A DNA stretch of 64,000 nucleotides from Arthrobacter sp. ok362 (GCF_900102785.1 NZ_FNGC01000009.1:124001-188000); one strand, 5' to 3'; counted from the stretch's first letter, positions 17,643-26,169 are shown. Notes: generated from the sequence alone by a model not told the origin. Made by a program: numbers and translations.

Positions 17643-17664
17643 CTTGTCTGGGATTCCGGACAAG
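17643..17664. promoter_or_regulatory. candidate IclR (hut) operator, regulator copy
   Basis: The best of the three sites: CTTGTCTGGGATTCC followed by GGACAAG, a 22-bp near-palindrome 89-110 bases before the IclR gene. It could also influence the divergent SDR gene at 17810. Confidence 0.65.
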
Positions 17665-17809
17665 CGTGGGATGCCACCGGACGGGCCTTCGGCCCCTACC
17701 GCGGCCCGGCGCCCGGTGTTCTGATGAACCTGGGCGCTGGCTACGTGGTACCCCCAACCGATCACCGGATCAGCCCATCGCCGGATGATCCCGGAGGGAA
17801 GGCAAAGAC

Positions 17810-18727
17810 GTGGATTCAGCACTGTCTGGCAGGGTCGCCCTCGTCGCCGGAGCCACGCGCGGCGCGGGCCGCGGCACCGCCGTCGCCCTCGGCGAGGCAG
17901 GAGCGGTGGTGTACTGCACCGGCCGCACCACCTCTCGCCACCGCTCCGACTACAACCGGCCCGAGACGATCGAAGAGACCTCCGATCTCGTCAGCGCCGC
18001 GGGCGGCACCGGGATCGCGGTCGCGGTCGATCACCGCCAGGCTGCCGAGGTGGAAGCCCTCGTGCGGCGGATCGATGCCGAGCGGGGCCGGCTGGACATT
18101 CTTGTGAACGACATCTGGGGCGGAGAGGACCTCATTGAATGGAACACGCCGCTCTGGGCCCACGATCTCAATGCCGGGCTGCAGATGCTCCACCTTGGCC
18201 TCGACACCCACCTCATTACGAGCCACTTCGCGCTCCCGCTGCTCACCCGCCGCCCCGGCGGCCTGGTGGTGGAGATGACCGACGGCACCCGCGAGTACAA
18301 CGCGCAGCGCTACCGGGTGTCCGTGTTCTACGATCTCGTCAAGACCGCGGTGCTCCGCCTGGCGTTCAGCCAGGCCGAGGAGCTGAAGTCGTCCGGATGC
18401 ACCGCCCTGGCACTGACGCCCGGCTGGATGCGCTCTGAGATGATGCTCGAACACTTCGGCGTCACAGAGGCGAACTGGCGGGAGGCCGCCAGCACGCAGC
18501 CGCATTTTGCCGCGATCTCGGAAAGCCCGCTGTTCATCGGGCGTGCGGTCGCGGCCCTGGCGGCGGACCCCAACGTGCTCAGCCGCACGGGCGGCTCATA
18601 TTCCTCCGGAGCGCTGGCCCGCGAGTATGGTTTCACCGACACCGACGGCTCGCAGCCGGACTGCTGGAGATACCTCGTGGAAGTCCAGGAGGCCGGACTC
18701 GACGCCGATGCCGCCGGCTACCGCTGA
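17810..18727 (+). CDS. SDR-family oxidoreductase
   Basis: 305 residues. The short-chain dehydrogenase Rossmann motif VAGATRGAGRGTAVAL follows eight residues from the start, and CTGRTT replaces the usual acidic residue after beta-2, which favours NADP(H). The catalytic YxxxK is YDLVK (about residues 170-174), and NDIWGGEDL corresponds to the NNAG region. GTG 17810 has GGAGGGAAGG about 9 bases upstream. Divergent from the hut regulator over 255 bases. The substrate is unknown. Confidence 0.85.
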   Translation: MDSALSGRVALVAGATRGAGRGTAVALGEAGAVVYCTGRTTSRHRSDYNRPETIEETSDLVSAAGGTGIAVAVDHRQAAEVEALVRRIDAERGRLDILVNDIWGGEDLIEWNTPLWAHDLNAGLQMLHLGLDTHLITSHFALPLLTRRPGGLVVEMTDGTREYNAQRYRVSVFYDLVKTAVLRLAFSQAEELKSSGCTALALTPGWMRSEMMLEHFGVTEANWREAASTQPHFAAISESPLFIGRAVAALAADPNVLSRTGGSYSSGALAREYGFTDTDGSQPDCWRYLVEVQEAGLDADAAGYR

Positions 18728-18749
18728 CCGCGCGACCCGGCGGAAGGAC

Positions 18750-18755
18750 TACGAT
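18750..18755 (+). promoter_or_regulatory. -10 box of a leaderless promoter
   Basis: TACGAT with seven bases before the ATG at 18763. Confidence 0.4.
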
Positions 18756-18762
18756 CTGGAGC

Positions 18763-19203
18763 ATGAAGCAGACGTGGGAGCCATCCCAGGGCGGCGTCCT
18801 GGTTCTTCCGTCCGGCCGCAGCGTCCGCGGCCGGGGGCTGCATTACGCGCTGCCCGAGGGCCCGCTTCCTGAATTCGGCCTCTACCTGCTGGGCAAACAG
18901 CCGCCCCGGGTGGAATGGGAGTCCAGGTGGCTGCTCTGGCCCGACCTGCGGCTGCCTGCCGACGAACGAGACGCCCTCGACGCATTGCGGGAGGCCTGGC
19001 GCCGGGCCGAGGCCGAGCGGGTTGAAGTTGCCTGCTGGCGCGGCATCGGCAGGACCGGAACCGCGCTGGCCTGCATCGCCATCCTGGATGGAGTCCCGCC
19101 CGCCCAGGCGGTGTCCTACGTCCGCCGCAAGTACCGGCGTGGGACGGTGGAGACTCCGGGGCAGCGGCGGTACGTCGCCCGCTTTCACGCGGAAACGCCG
19201 TAG
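18763..19203 (+). CDS. dual-specificity/protein-tyrosine phosphatase-like protein
   Basis: 146 residues. The cysteine-phosphatase P-loop CWRGIGRTG gives Cys91 and Arg97 (CX5R), and the general-acid WPD loop is at 59-61, about 30 residues before it as expected. The size matches small atypical dual-specificity phosphatases. It probably acts in the cytoplasm on phosphotyrosine or another phosphomonoester; no substrate is suggested by context. It starts 35 bases after the SDR gene, with a TACGAT box just before ATG, so it may be transcribed alone. Confidence 0.8.
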   Translation: MKQTWEPSQGGVLVLPSGRSVRGRGLHYALPEGPLPEFGLYLLGKQPPRVEWESRWLLWPDLRLPADERDALDALREAWRRAEAERVEVACWRGIGRTGTALACIAILDGVPPAQAVSYVRRKYRRGTVETPGQRRYVARFHAETP

Positions 19204-19210
19204 GCCACGC

Positions 19211-20182
19211 TCAAACGGTGACGACGGCCTTCCCGCGGAGGCGGCCGTCGCGCAGGTCCCGGATTGCCGCGGGTGCGTCCACCAGGGCATAGCACTTGCC
19301 AATGACCGGGGTCACCGAGCCCGCCTCAATGAGCCCGGTCAGGAACCGGAGGTCTTCCGCGCGCTCTGCGGACATGACGCCCGTGAGCCGCTGGCCGACA
19401 AACACGGAGAGCAGTGCCGCGCCGAGCGAGCGTTCAAATCCGCCCGTCAGCCGTCCGCCGCCCTCGCCGCCGACGATGGCGAGGGTTCCCTTGGGCTTGA
19501 GCGCCCGCCGGAGGACGGTGACCGGGCGGTTGCCGGCGGTGTCGACAATGAGGTCGAACTGCCTGGCCCCGTCCGCGAAGTCGTCATGCTTGTAGTCGAT
19601 GACATGGTCAGCGCCGATCGAGCGGACCAGATCGGTTTTCGCGGTACTGCACACCCCCGTCACCTGTGCCCCGAACGCCTTGGCGAGCTGCACCGCGTAC
19701 GCGCCGACACCGCCGGCCGCGCCGATGACGAGGACCTCCTGCCCGGCCTGGACCCTGCCGGCGTCCCGGAGCGCCTGGAGGGCCGTGACGGCGGAGATCG
19801 GGACGGCGGCGGCCTGCTCGAAGCTGAGGTTCTTCGGCTTCAGCGCGAGCCGGCCTTCCTTTGCGCACGCGTATTCGGCGAAGGATCCCTCGCAGGTGCC
19901 GTACACCTCATCCCCCGTCCGAAAGCCGACGACGTTCCGGCCGACCGCCTCCACCCGGCCCGCTACGGCCCGGCCCCGGATGCGGGTCTTCGGCTTCCTG
20001 AGCCCGTAGCCGATCGCGCGGGTCAGGTACGGAAGACCCGTCATGAGGTGCCAGACGCCCTGGTCGACGCCGGCGGCCCGGACCCGGATCAGCACGTCGT
20101 CATCGCCGGGCACCGGGGCTTCGACGTCGCGCAGTTCCAGCACTTCAACGGAACCGTAAATATCCTGAACGATCGCTTTCAT
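19211..20182 (-). CDS. zinc-independent NAD(P)-dependent alcohol/quinone oxidoreductase
   Basis: 323 residues of the medium-chain dehydrogenase superfamily. GroES-like N-terminal half (DDVLIRVRAAGVDQGVWHLM), then the Rossmann motif VLVIGAAGGVGAYAVQLAKA near 150-168. The catalytic and structural zinc ligands of alcohol dehydrogenases are missing, so it belongs to the quinone-oxidoreductase/zinc-free group. Its ATG overlaps the stop of the XRE regulator gene (ATGA), making it the last gene of a coupled three-gene operon that the regulator probably controls. Confidence 0.9.
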   Translation of the reverse strand: MKAIVQDIYGSVEVLELRDVEAPVPGDDDVLIRVRAAGVDQGVWHLMTGLPYLTRAIGYGLRKPKTRIRGRAVAGRVEAVGRNVVGFRTGDEVYGTCEGSFAEYACAKEGRLALKPKNLSFEQAAAVPISAVTALQALRDAGRVQAGQEVLVIGAAGGVGAYAVQLAKAFGAQVTGVCSTAKTDLVRSIGADHVIDYKHDDFADGARQFDLIVDTAGNRPVTVLRRALKPKGTLAIVGGEGGGRLTGGFERSLGAALLSVFVGQRLTGVMSAERAEDLRFLTGLIEAGSVTPVIGKCYALVDAPAAIRDLRDGRLRGKAVVTV

Positions 20183-20409
20183 GATGCTTCTCCTTCAAAG
20201 TCGGGGTATTGGAAGACGTCGTCGAGCGGAACTTTGAAAACGTGGGCAATCTGGAATGCCAGCTCAAGCGACGGCGAGTAGCGGCCTTGTTCGATCGCGA
20301 TGACCGTCTGGCGGGTCACGCCGATGCGTTCGGCGAGTTCCGCCTGGGTCAGTTCGCCGTTTTCGAAGCGCAGGCGCCGGAGGGAGTTCGTGACCCGGGT
20401 CGGCTTCAC
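20179..20409 (-). CDS. XRE-family helix-turn-helix regulator
   Basis: About 76 residues, essentially one HTH_3 domain: LTQAELAERIGVTRQTVIAI is the classical helix-turn-helix, followed by EQGRYSPSLELAFQIAHVF and a PLDDVFQYP tail. GTG 20409 was chosen; an adjacent GTG at 20412 is equivalent. It overlaps the upstream membrane-protein gene and the downstream oxidoreductase gene. Small XRE proteins of this kind usually repress their own operon; the direct-repeat promoter at 20870-20913 is the likely target. Confidence 0.88.
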   Translation of the reverse strand: MKPTRVTNSLRRLRFENGELTQAELAERIGVTRQTVIAIEQGRYSPSLELAFQIAHVFKVPLDDVFQYPDFEGEAS

Positions 20410-20834
20410 CACGGCTGGAAGCCTTTGCGGTAGGCGACCACCTTGGCCACGGATCCCAGGATCGCCGAGAGGACGAAGGCCAGGTAGATGACGTTGGCGA
20501 TCCAGAAGTGGTCGAGCTCGGCCATGGCCAGCAGGAGTGCCGCCACGGCCCCGACCACGAGGAAGGACTGGCCGATGTACTCGCCGAAGCGGTAGATCTC
20601 CTTGTCCCGCTGGTCCTTCATGCCGGCGTCCTTGGCGGACAGGGCCCGGATCACTAGGTGGAACACGATCGAAAGGCCGATCGAGGCGCCGACGGTCCAC
20701 AGCAGCGGCGCCACGTACGGCACTTCCGTGAGCGGCATGGTGCCGGCCAGGCCAAAAACGACGGCGAGGTACACGGCGTAGGTTGCGGCCGCAAGCACCC
20801 CCATGATCCAGGCACTCTTCTCTTCAAATGACAT
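20406..20834 (-). CDS. hypothetical four-helix membrane protein
   Basis: 142 residues with four hydrophobic helices (around 8-28, 38-60, 88-108, 112-132) and a charged central loop SAKDAGMKDQRDKEIYRFGE. Similar small membrane proteins are often paired with an XRE regulator. ATG 20834 (MSFEEKSAW) is preferred over the longer frame, because GGGAGC lies about 8 bases upstream and the promoter maps at 20885-20913. First gene of the operon. The function is unknown. Confidence 0.75.
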   Translation of the reverse strand: MSFEEKSAWIMGVLAAATYAVYLAVVFGLAGTMPLTEVPYVAPLLWTVGASIGLSIVFHLVIRALSAKDAGMKDQRDKEIYRFGEYIGQSFLVVGAVAALLLAMAELDHFWIANVIYLAFVLSAILGSVAKVVAYRKGFQPW

Positions 20835-20869
20835 CTGCCGCTCCCGCGCAACCGAACCGGATGTAAAAC

Positions 20870-20913
20870 AAACCTGACATATCAAAAGTAAAGAAAACCT
20901 GACATGGTGTCAA
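20870..20913 (-). promoter_or_regulatory. promoter with overlapping direct-repeat operator
   Basis: On the minus strand TTGACA (20913-20908), 17 bases, TACTTT (20890-20885). The 11-mer ATGTCAGGTTT occurs twice, at 20905-20895 and 20880-20870, exactly 25 bases apart; one copy sits between the -35 and -10 boxes and the other at the expected transcript start. This suits a self-repressing XRE dimer pair. Confidence 0.75.
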
Positions 20914-21091
20914 GAGTTTTCGACTCAACCCCGGTTGAGGTCCCCCGGCGGCGGCGACCGGCGACGCCCGGGCCGCGCTGCCGGACAAGTCTGAAATCAA
21001 AGACACGAAGTTCCCGTGAGACTCATCACAGCAAGGCCGGACATGGTCTGCTGGATAGCGATCCCCCTCCCAATGACGAGAAGGTATTCGC

Positions 21092-22588
21092 ATGCAACAA
21101 GCCCAAACGGCCACGAAACCGGCAACTGACGAAGCAGGCACCGGCAGCGCCGTCACCGCCGTCGGCGCCGCCGTCGACTCCGTACTCAGCCGGGGACTCA
21201 ACGTCCGCCACATCCGCTTCATGGCGCTGGGATCGGCGATCGGCACGGGGCTGTTCTACGGCTCGGCCTCCGCCATCCAGAAGGCCGGGCCCGCCGTCTT
21301 GCTTGCCTACATGATCGGCGGCGCCGCAGTCTTCATGGTGATGCGCGCCCTGGGCGAAATGGCGGTGCGGCACCCGGTGTCCGGCTCCTTCGGCCAGTAC
21401 GCGAGCCGGTACCTGGGCCCGCTGGCCGGGTTCGTGACCGGCTGGACCTATGTCTTCGAGATGGCGATCGTGGCCATTGCGGATGTCACGGCCTTCAGCA
21501 TCTACATGGGATTCTGGTTCCCCGGCGTGGAGCGCTGGGTCTGGATCCTGGCCATCATCTTCTTCCTGGCGGCCCTGAACCTGCTCAGCGTCAAGGTGTT
21601 CGGTGAGCTGGAATTCTGGTTCTCCCTGATCAAGGTTGCGGCCATCATCGCCATGATCGCGGGCGGGGCGGCGATCATCGCCTTCGGCTTCCAGGCCGGC
21701 GACGCCACCGTGGCGCCCGGGCTCGGCAACCTCGTGGACCACGGGGGCCTGTTCCCCAACGGGTTCGAAGGGCTCCTGGCCTCCTTCGCCGTCGTGATGT
21801 TCGCGTTTGGCGGCATCGAGACCCTCGGCATCACCGCCGGTGAAGCCGCCGACCCGAAAAAGGTCATCCCCAAGGCCGTCAACACCGTTCCCGTCCGGGT
21901 CCTGCTGTTCTATGTGCTGACCCTCGGCGTGCTGATGAGCCTGTTCCCGTGGGACGAAATTGGCAGCAACGGCAGCCCCTTCGTGCAGATCTTCAGCGGC
22001 CTGGGCATCCCGGCTGCGCCCCACATCCTCAACGCCGTGGTCATCACGGCGGCGCTCTCGGCCGTCAACAGCGACATCTTCGGCGCCGGCCGGATCCTCT
22101 TCGGCCTTGCCCGGCAGGGCCACGCCCCGGCGAGCTTCGGCAAGGTTTCCCGTCACGGGGTGCCGTGGATGACTGTGGTGATGATGACCGGCATCCTGCT
22201 GGTAGGAGTGGTCCTGAACGCCGTGATCCCGGAGGACGTCTTCCTGCTGATCGCCTCGATCGCGACCTTCGCCACTGTTTGGGTCTGGGCCATGATCCTT
22301 GCCTCCCATGTCGCCATGAAACGCGAGATCGCCCGCAAGGGCCTGCCGGCATCGGAGTTCCCCTCGCCGTGGTGGCCCGCCGCTTCCGTGCTGACCATCG
22401 CTTTCATGGCCCTCGTGATCGTGATTCTGGGCGTCTTCGAGGACACCCGCGTGGCGCTGTACGTGGGCGCCGTCTGGCTCGGCGTCCTGGTAATCGCCTA
22501 CCGGCTCTGGGTCCGCGGCCACGGCCGGGCGCGGGCGGAACTCGTGGACGAGACGGCCCAGCTCCCGCAGGTTCCCTCCGGCCGGTAA
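21092..22588 (+). CDS. amino-acid permease (APC family, AroP/ProY-like)
   Basis: 498 residues with about 12 membrane segments. [20 protein letters not shown] (about 35-54) is the first-helix signature of the AAT branch of the APC superfamily, followed by [12 protein letters not shown] and the conserved GEMAV...[13 protein letters not shown]. Imports an amino acid by proton symport; aromatic amino acids, proline and GABA are the commonest substrates of the branch. The ATG has GAGAAGG about 8 bases upstream. Divergent from the XRE operon. Confidence 0.9.
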   Translation: MQQAQTATKPATDEAGTGSAVTAVGAAVDSVLSRGLNVRHIRFMALGSAIGTGLFYGSASAIQKAGPAVLLAYMIGGAAVFMVMRALGEMAVRHPVSGSFGQYASRYLGPLAGFVTGWTYVFEMAIVAIADVTAFSIYMGFWFPGVERWVWILAIIFFLAALNLLSVKVFGELEFWFSLIKVAAIIAMIAGGAAIIAFGFQAGDATVAPGLGNLVDHGGLFPNGFEGLLASFAVVMFAFGGIETLGITAGEAADPKKVIPKAVNTVPVRVLLFYVLTLGVLMSLFPWDEIGSNGSPFVQIFSGLGIPAAPHILNAVVITAALSAVNSDIFGAGRILFGLARQGHAPASFGKVSRHGVPWMTVVMMTGILLVGVVLNAVIPEDVFLLIASIATFATVWVWAMILASHVAMKREIARKGLPASEFPSPWWPAASVLTIAFMALVIVILGVFEDTRVALYVGAVWLGVLVIAYRLWVRGHGRARAELVDETAQLPQVPSGR

Positions 22589-22633
22589 CGGTGCCGGCCC
22601 CACATGGCGCTCCCGGCAGCGCCCCCGCGGGGT

Positions 22634-22639
22634 TAAGAT
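22634..22639 (+). promoter_or_regulatory. -10 box of a leaderless promoter
   Basis: TAAGAT with five bases before the ATG at 22645. Confidence 0.45.
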
Positions 22640-22644
22640 CAGGC

Positions 22645-23298
22645 ATGGTCCCCGCTACCAGCCTCCTGGCCTTTGCCCTCGCCTCCCTGGTGCTCATCGC
22701 CGTCCCGGGGCCCAGCGTGCTGTTCGTGATCGGACGGACCCTGGCCCTGGGACGCAGGGGCGGGTTGTTGAGCGTCCTGGGGAACGCGGCCGGGGAGGTG
22801 GTGCAGATCGCCGCCGTGGCCCTTGGCGTCGGCGTGGTCCTGGCCCAGTCCTTGCTGCTCTTCAGCGTGGTGAAATTCGCCGGCGCCGCCTACCTCGTCT
22901 ACCTCGGGATCCAGGCCATCCGGCACCGCGGCGGCGGGCCGGCGGCCGCGTCCTCCTCGAACCCGTCCTCGACCGTCCGGGTGCTCCGCGAGGGCTTCAT
23001 CGTGGGTGCGACCAACCCCAAGTCGATTGTGTTCTTCGTGGCCGTGCTTCCGCAGTTCGTGGATTATGCCGCCGGCGCGATTCCGGTGCAGCTCGGAACG
23101 TTGGGGGCCATCTTCCTGCTGATTGCCCTGGTCTCAGACAGCACGTGGTCCCTCGCGGCGGGAACGGCCCGGCACTGGTTTGCCCGCTCCCCCGGGCGGA
23201 TCGCCGCGCTCAGCACCACCGGCGGTGTGATGATGATCGGGCTGGGCGGCACACTTGCCCTCGTGGGCAACTCGGCGGAGTTCCAGCCGGGCAATTAG
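22645..23298 (+). CDS. LysE/RhtB-family amino-acid exporter
   Basis: 217 residues, six hydrophobic segments. The family signature PGPSVLFVIGRTLALGRRGG lies near 22-41 and GATNPKSIVFFVAVLPQFVD in the second half, both typical of RhtB/LysE exporters. Moves amino acids or homoserine lactones outward by proton antiport. ATG 22645 is preceded by TAAGAT and five bases, a leaderless arrangement, so the much longer open frame upstream is not part of the gene. Convergent with the SDR gene. Confidence 0.88.
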   Translation: MVPATSLLAFALASLVLIAVPGPSVLFVIGRTLALGRRGGLLSVLGNAAGEVVQIAAVALGVGVVLAQSLLLFSVVKFAGAAYLVYLGIQAIRHRGGGPAAASSSNPSSTVRVLREGFIVGATNPKSIVFFVAVLPQFVDYAAGAIPVQLGTLGAIFLLIALVSDSTWSLAAGTARHWFARSPGRIAALSTTGGVMMIGLGGTLALVGNSAEFQPGN

Positions 23299-23348
23299 CC
23301 GGGCACCTGAAGCGGGCAAGCGATCCGGCCAACTAGCCGTGCAGCCGG

Positions 23349-24098
23349 CTACCGCGCGGACCAGCCGCCGTCCATCGTGTAGCTGGCGCCGGTGACCATG
23401 CCGGCGTCGTCGGACGCCAGCCACGCCACCAGGGACGCCACTTCCTCGGGCTCCACGAGGCGCTTGACCGCTGATTCGGTCAGCATGATCTTGGCGAGCA
23501 CCTCGGACTCCGGGATGCCGTGCACCTTGGCCTGGTCCGCGATCTGCGACTCGACCAGGGGCGTGCGGACGTACCCGGGGTTGATGCAGTTTGACGTGAC
23601 GCCGTGCGCGCCGCCCTCAAGCGCTGTCACCTTGCTCAGGCCCTCCAGCCCGTGCTTGGCGGAGACATAGGCGCTCTTGAACGGCGAGGCCCGGAGGCCG
23701 TGCACGGAGGACAGGTTGATGATCCGGCCAAAGTTGTTGGCGTACATGTGCGGCAACGCGGCCCGGATCAGCAGGAACGGCGCCTCGAGCATGAGGGTGA
23801 TGATGCGGCGGAAGTCGGCCGGATCGAACTCCTCGATGGGGCTGATGCGCTGGATTCCGGCGTTGTTCACCAGGATGTCGCAGTCCAGGCTGAGCGTCTG
23901 GAGCGCTTCGACGTCGAGGAGGTTGACTGCCCACGCGGTGCCGCCGACGTCGTCGGCGAGCGCTGCGGCAGCGGGCTCGTCCATGTCCGCGATCACCACT
24001 TTGGCCCCGCGTGCCGCCAGAGCGCGGACGCTGGCTGCGCCGATCCCGCCGGCGCCGCCGGTGACCAAGGCCTTGCGTCCGTTCAGCGTGCTTTCCAT
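23349..24098 (-). CDS. 3-hydroxybutyrate dehydrogenase-like SDR
   Basis: 249 residues. Rossmann motif TGGAGGIGAASV near 13-24, DMDEP after beta-2 (NAD preference), NNAG near 84, catalytic Ser in LSSVHG and YVSAKHG as YxxxK. The C-terminal VTGASYTMDGGWSAR is the typical SDR ending. The PFLLIRAALPHMY and KHGLEGLSKVTALE segments resemble 3-hydroxybutyrate dehydrogenases, but related SDRs share them. ATG 24098 (MESTLNG) is chosen, with GGAAGG about 8 bases upstream; an in-frame ATG at 24113 lacks one. Divergent from a LysR gene that probably regulates it. Confidence 0.8.
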   Translation of the reverse strand: MESTLNGRKALVTGGAGGIGAASVRALAARGAKVVIADMDEPAAAALADDVGGTAWAVNLLDVEALQTLSLDCDILVNNAGIQRISPIEEFDPADFRRIITLMLEAPFLLIRAALPHMYANNFGRIINLSSVHGLRASPFKSAYVSAKHGLEGLSKVTALEGGAHGVTSNCINPGYVRTPLVESQIADQAKVHGIPESEVLAKIMLTESAVKRLVEPEEVASLVAWLASDDAGMVTGASYTMDGGWSAR

Positions 24099-24125
24099 AA
24101 CTGGGCCTTCCATCTAGAAAAATTC

Positions 24126-24174
24126 GATGAGGCGGCGCAAGCTCCAGCGTGGCTGGAGCCGGCGCCGCCTCATC
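24126..24174. repeat. long two-part hairpin in the SDR leader
   Basis: GATGAGGCGGCGC (24126-24138) pairs with GCGCCGCCTCATC (24162-24174), and inside it GCTCCAGC (24141-24148) pairs with GCTGGAGC (24152-24159). It would form in the SDR 5' leader, 27 bases before the start codon; it could be an attenuator or an operator. Confidence 0.7.
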
Positions 24175-24224
24175 CTTGGTGTCCACGGTGACACGCGCTG
24201 TGACCCACAGCACTGAAATGGCTT

Positions 24225-24258
24225 CATTGAGTATCGCCGCACATTCACGGCGATTCAA
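24225..24258. promoter_or_regulatory. candidate LysR operator
   Basis: ATCGCCG (24233-24239) and CGGCGAT (24248-24254) form a perfect dyad with an 8-base gap, flanked by CATTGA and TCAATG. It contains the T-N11-A form bound by LysR proteins and sits between the divergent SDR and LysR genes. Confidence 0.55.
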
Positions 24259-24283
24259 TGGCCAAACCGGCACCCTGTATGTG

Positions 24284-24289
24284 CAGAAT
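24284..24289 (+). promoter_or_regulatory. possible -10 box of a leaderless promoter
   Basis: CAGAAT with seven bases before ATG 24297; a weaker match than the others. Confidence 0.3.
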
Positions 24290-24296
24290 TGCAGAT

Positions 24297-25214
24297 ATGA
24301 ACGCCAATCCCGATGACCTGCTGATCCTGCTCGCGGTGTCCCGTTCGGCGAAATTTACGACGGCGGCCCAGGCTCTCGGACTGAACCACACGACTGTCTC
24401 CCGGCGGATCGCCGCGCTGGAGAAGGCGCTGGGCGGCCGGGTGCTCTCGCGCGCGTCCGGGGGCTGGGAGCTCACCGAGCTCGGTGCCGAGGCCGTGCGG
24501 GTGGCCGAGCAGGTCGAGAGCGCCGTGCGCACCCTGGAGCAGCCCGGCCACACTCCGGACCCCGTCACCGGCGTCGTCCGGATGACCGCCACGGACGGGT
24601 TCAGCGCCTACATCGCTGCCCCGGCCGTGGCCCGGCTCCGCCGCGACCATCCCGGCCTGAGCGTCGAGATCATCACCGTGACGCGCCGGGCGCTCCAGCA
24701 GCGTTCCGGCCTGGACATCGAGGTGGTGGTCGGCACGCCGCAGGTGCACCGGGCAGAGGCCGCGCAGCTCGGCGAGTACATGCTGGGAATGTATGCCTCC
24801 CGTGGCTACCTGGCCGAGTACGGCACCCCGGCCACGGTGGAGGAACTGACGGCCCACTCGCTGGTCTATTTCGTCGATTCGATGCTGCAGGTGGACGATC
24901 TGGACGCGCCGCGGCGGCTGGTGCCGGCGATGCGGGACGGGCTCAGCTCCACCAACGTCTTTGTCCATGTGGAGGCCACCCGCGCCGGCGCCGGGATCGG
25001 GTTCCTGCCCTGCTTCGCCGCCGACCTGCATCCGGACCTCGTCCGGCTCCTGCCGGAGGAATTCGCGGAACTGCTCCCCTACTGGATGGTGCTCCGGCCC
25101 GATTCGATGCGCCGGCCGGCAGTGGCGGCCCTGGTGCAGGCCCTGCGGGAGCAGACCGCGGCGCACCGCGATGCCCTGCTGGGGCGGGGAGCACCCAAAT
25201 CGATTGCTCCGTAG
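24297..25214 (+). CDS. LysR-family transcriptional regulator
   Basis: 305 residues. The N-terminal winged helix (DLLILLAVSRSAKFTTAAQA ... LNHTTVSRRIAALEKALGG, residues about 5-45) is followed by the periplasmic-binding-like effector domain. ATG 24297 (MNANPDD) is chosen because the HTH starts at its normal distance; upstream in-frame codons cover the operator dyad. The gene is divergent from the SDR and likely controls it. The last codons and the TAG stop lie inside palindromic repeat copy B, so the native C-terminus may have been altered. Confidence 0.9.
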   Translation: MNANPDDLLILLAVSRSAKFTTAAQALGLNHTTVSRRIAALEKALGGRVLSRASGGWELTELGAEAVRVAEQVESAVRTLEQPGHTPDPVTGVVRMTATDGFSAYIAAPAVARLRRDHPGLSVEIITVTRRALQQRSGLDIEVVVGTPQVHRAEAAQLGEYMLGMYASRGYLAEYGTPATVEELTAHSLVYFVDSMLQVDDLDAPRRLVPAMRDGLSSTNVFVHVEATRAGAGIGFLPCFAADLHPDLVRLLPEEFAELLPYWMVLRPDSMRRPAVAALVQALREQTAAHRDALLGRGAPKSIAP

Positions 25215-25256
25215 ACGCCGTTATGGTGCCGCAAAAGGGCCGTTACGGAGCAGTCG
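25199..25256. repeat. palindromic repeat, copy B of the GCTCCGTAACGG family
   Basis: CGATTGCTCCGTA (25201-25213) pairs with TACGGAGCAGTCG (25244-25256) with one mismatch. Read on the minus strand it aligns with copy A (14596-14661) along nearly its whole length, including AACGGCCCTTTT and AACGGCGT. Both convergent neighbours end inside it: the LysR TAG at 25212 and the TAA of the minus-strand gene at 25243. Confidence 0.85.
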
Positions 25257-26169
25257 GCGATTCAGGGGGCTCAGCCGGGGTGGAACGTGCCGGGTCGTGG
25301 CGGGCGGGGGCACCGGCCGCGAACGCCCGCACCTTCGCGTCGTTCCAGATGTGGGCCGGCACCGCACCGCCGAGCAGGCGGCGCGCGAGGCCGGGATCCT
25401 CGTCGAACGGGCTGTCGCTGCCTGCCATGACCATGTTGCCGAAGCGCCGGCCCTTGAGCATGGCCGGATCCGCGATGATCACGGTGTAGGCAAAGGCGTC
25501 GGCGATGGTGGCGGCGTCTTCGCGGGCGTTCCTGAGGTCCGGGGCGTCGCCGGAGTTCACCACATAGATCCCCCCGGGGGCCAGGACGCGCTTGGCGTGC
25601 TCGGTGAATTCCCGGGTGGTCAGCGGCCGCGGGGTCACCGAGCCGGCGAAGACGTCGCGGATGATCAGGTCCCGGGTGTGCGGGGTCAGGCTCTCGGTGA
25701 CTTCCCGGGCCTCCCCCACGCGCAGGCGCAGCAGCGGGGCCTTGGGCAGGTCAAACCAGCCCCGGACGTAGTCGGCGAGCTTGCCGTCCAGCTCCACCAC
25801 GACCTGGCGGGCGTCCGGATAGGCGGCGTGGAAATAGCGGGCCAGTGAGCATGCTCCCCCGCCGAGGTGCAGGGCGCGCAGCTTTGGCTTTGAATCGCGC
25901 GGCCAGCGCGACTCCACTAGGGCGGCGATCCAGCGCATGTACTCAAAGTCCAGGAACAACGGGTCCGCGAGGTCAATGTGCGAACTCATGACTCCGTTGA
26001 TGCGCAGGAGCCATCCGGTGGAATTGTCCTGGTCCGGGATCAGCTCGCAGTCCCCGGTGTCGATATAATACACCCCGGCCACAGGACCGGCCGGCCGGGA
26101 ACCCTTGGGCACTTCCACCACTCCCGGCTCGGCGGTTCCGACGCCCCGGCCCCTGCCCCGCTTGGCCAT
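25243..26169 (-). CDS. spermidine-synthase-like (fused-type) methyltransferase-fold protein
   Basis: 308 residues. A class I methyltransferase-type fold: ALHLGGGACSLARYF (motif I) near 100, VVVELDGKLADYVRGWF after it, and RDLIIRDVFAGSVTPRPLTT in the place of the spermidine-synthase aspartate loop. The family is the actinobacterial spermidine-synthase-like group, for which aminopropyl transfer is not established. The C-terminal Ala/Pro-rich tail ends in palindromic repeat B, which supplies the stop codon. No polyamine genes are next to it. Confidence 0.75.
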   Translation of the reverse strand: MAKRGRGRGVGTAEPGVVEVPKGSRPAGPVAGVYYIDTGDCELIPDQDNSTGWLLRINGVMSSHIDLADPLFLDFEYMRWIAALVESRWPRDSKPKLRALHLGGGACSLARYFHAAYPDARQVVVELDGKLADYVRGWFDLPKAPLLRLRVGEAREVTESLTPHTRDLIIRDVFAGSVTPRPLTTREFTEHAKRVLAPGGIYVVNSGDAPDLRNAREDAATIADAFAYTVIIADPAMLKGRRFGNMVMAGSDSPFDEDPGLARRLLGGAVPAHIWNDAKVRAFAAGAPARHDPARSTPAEPPESPTAP

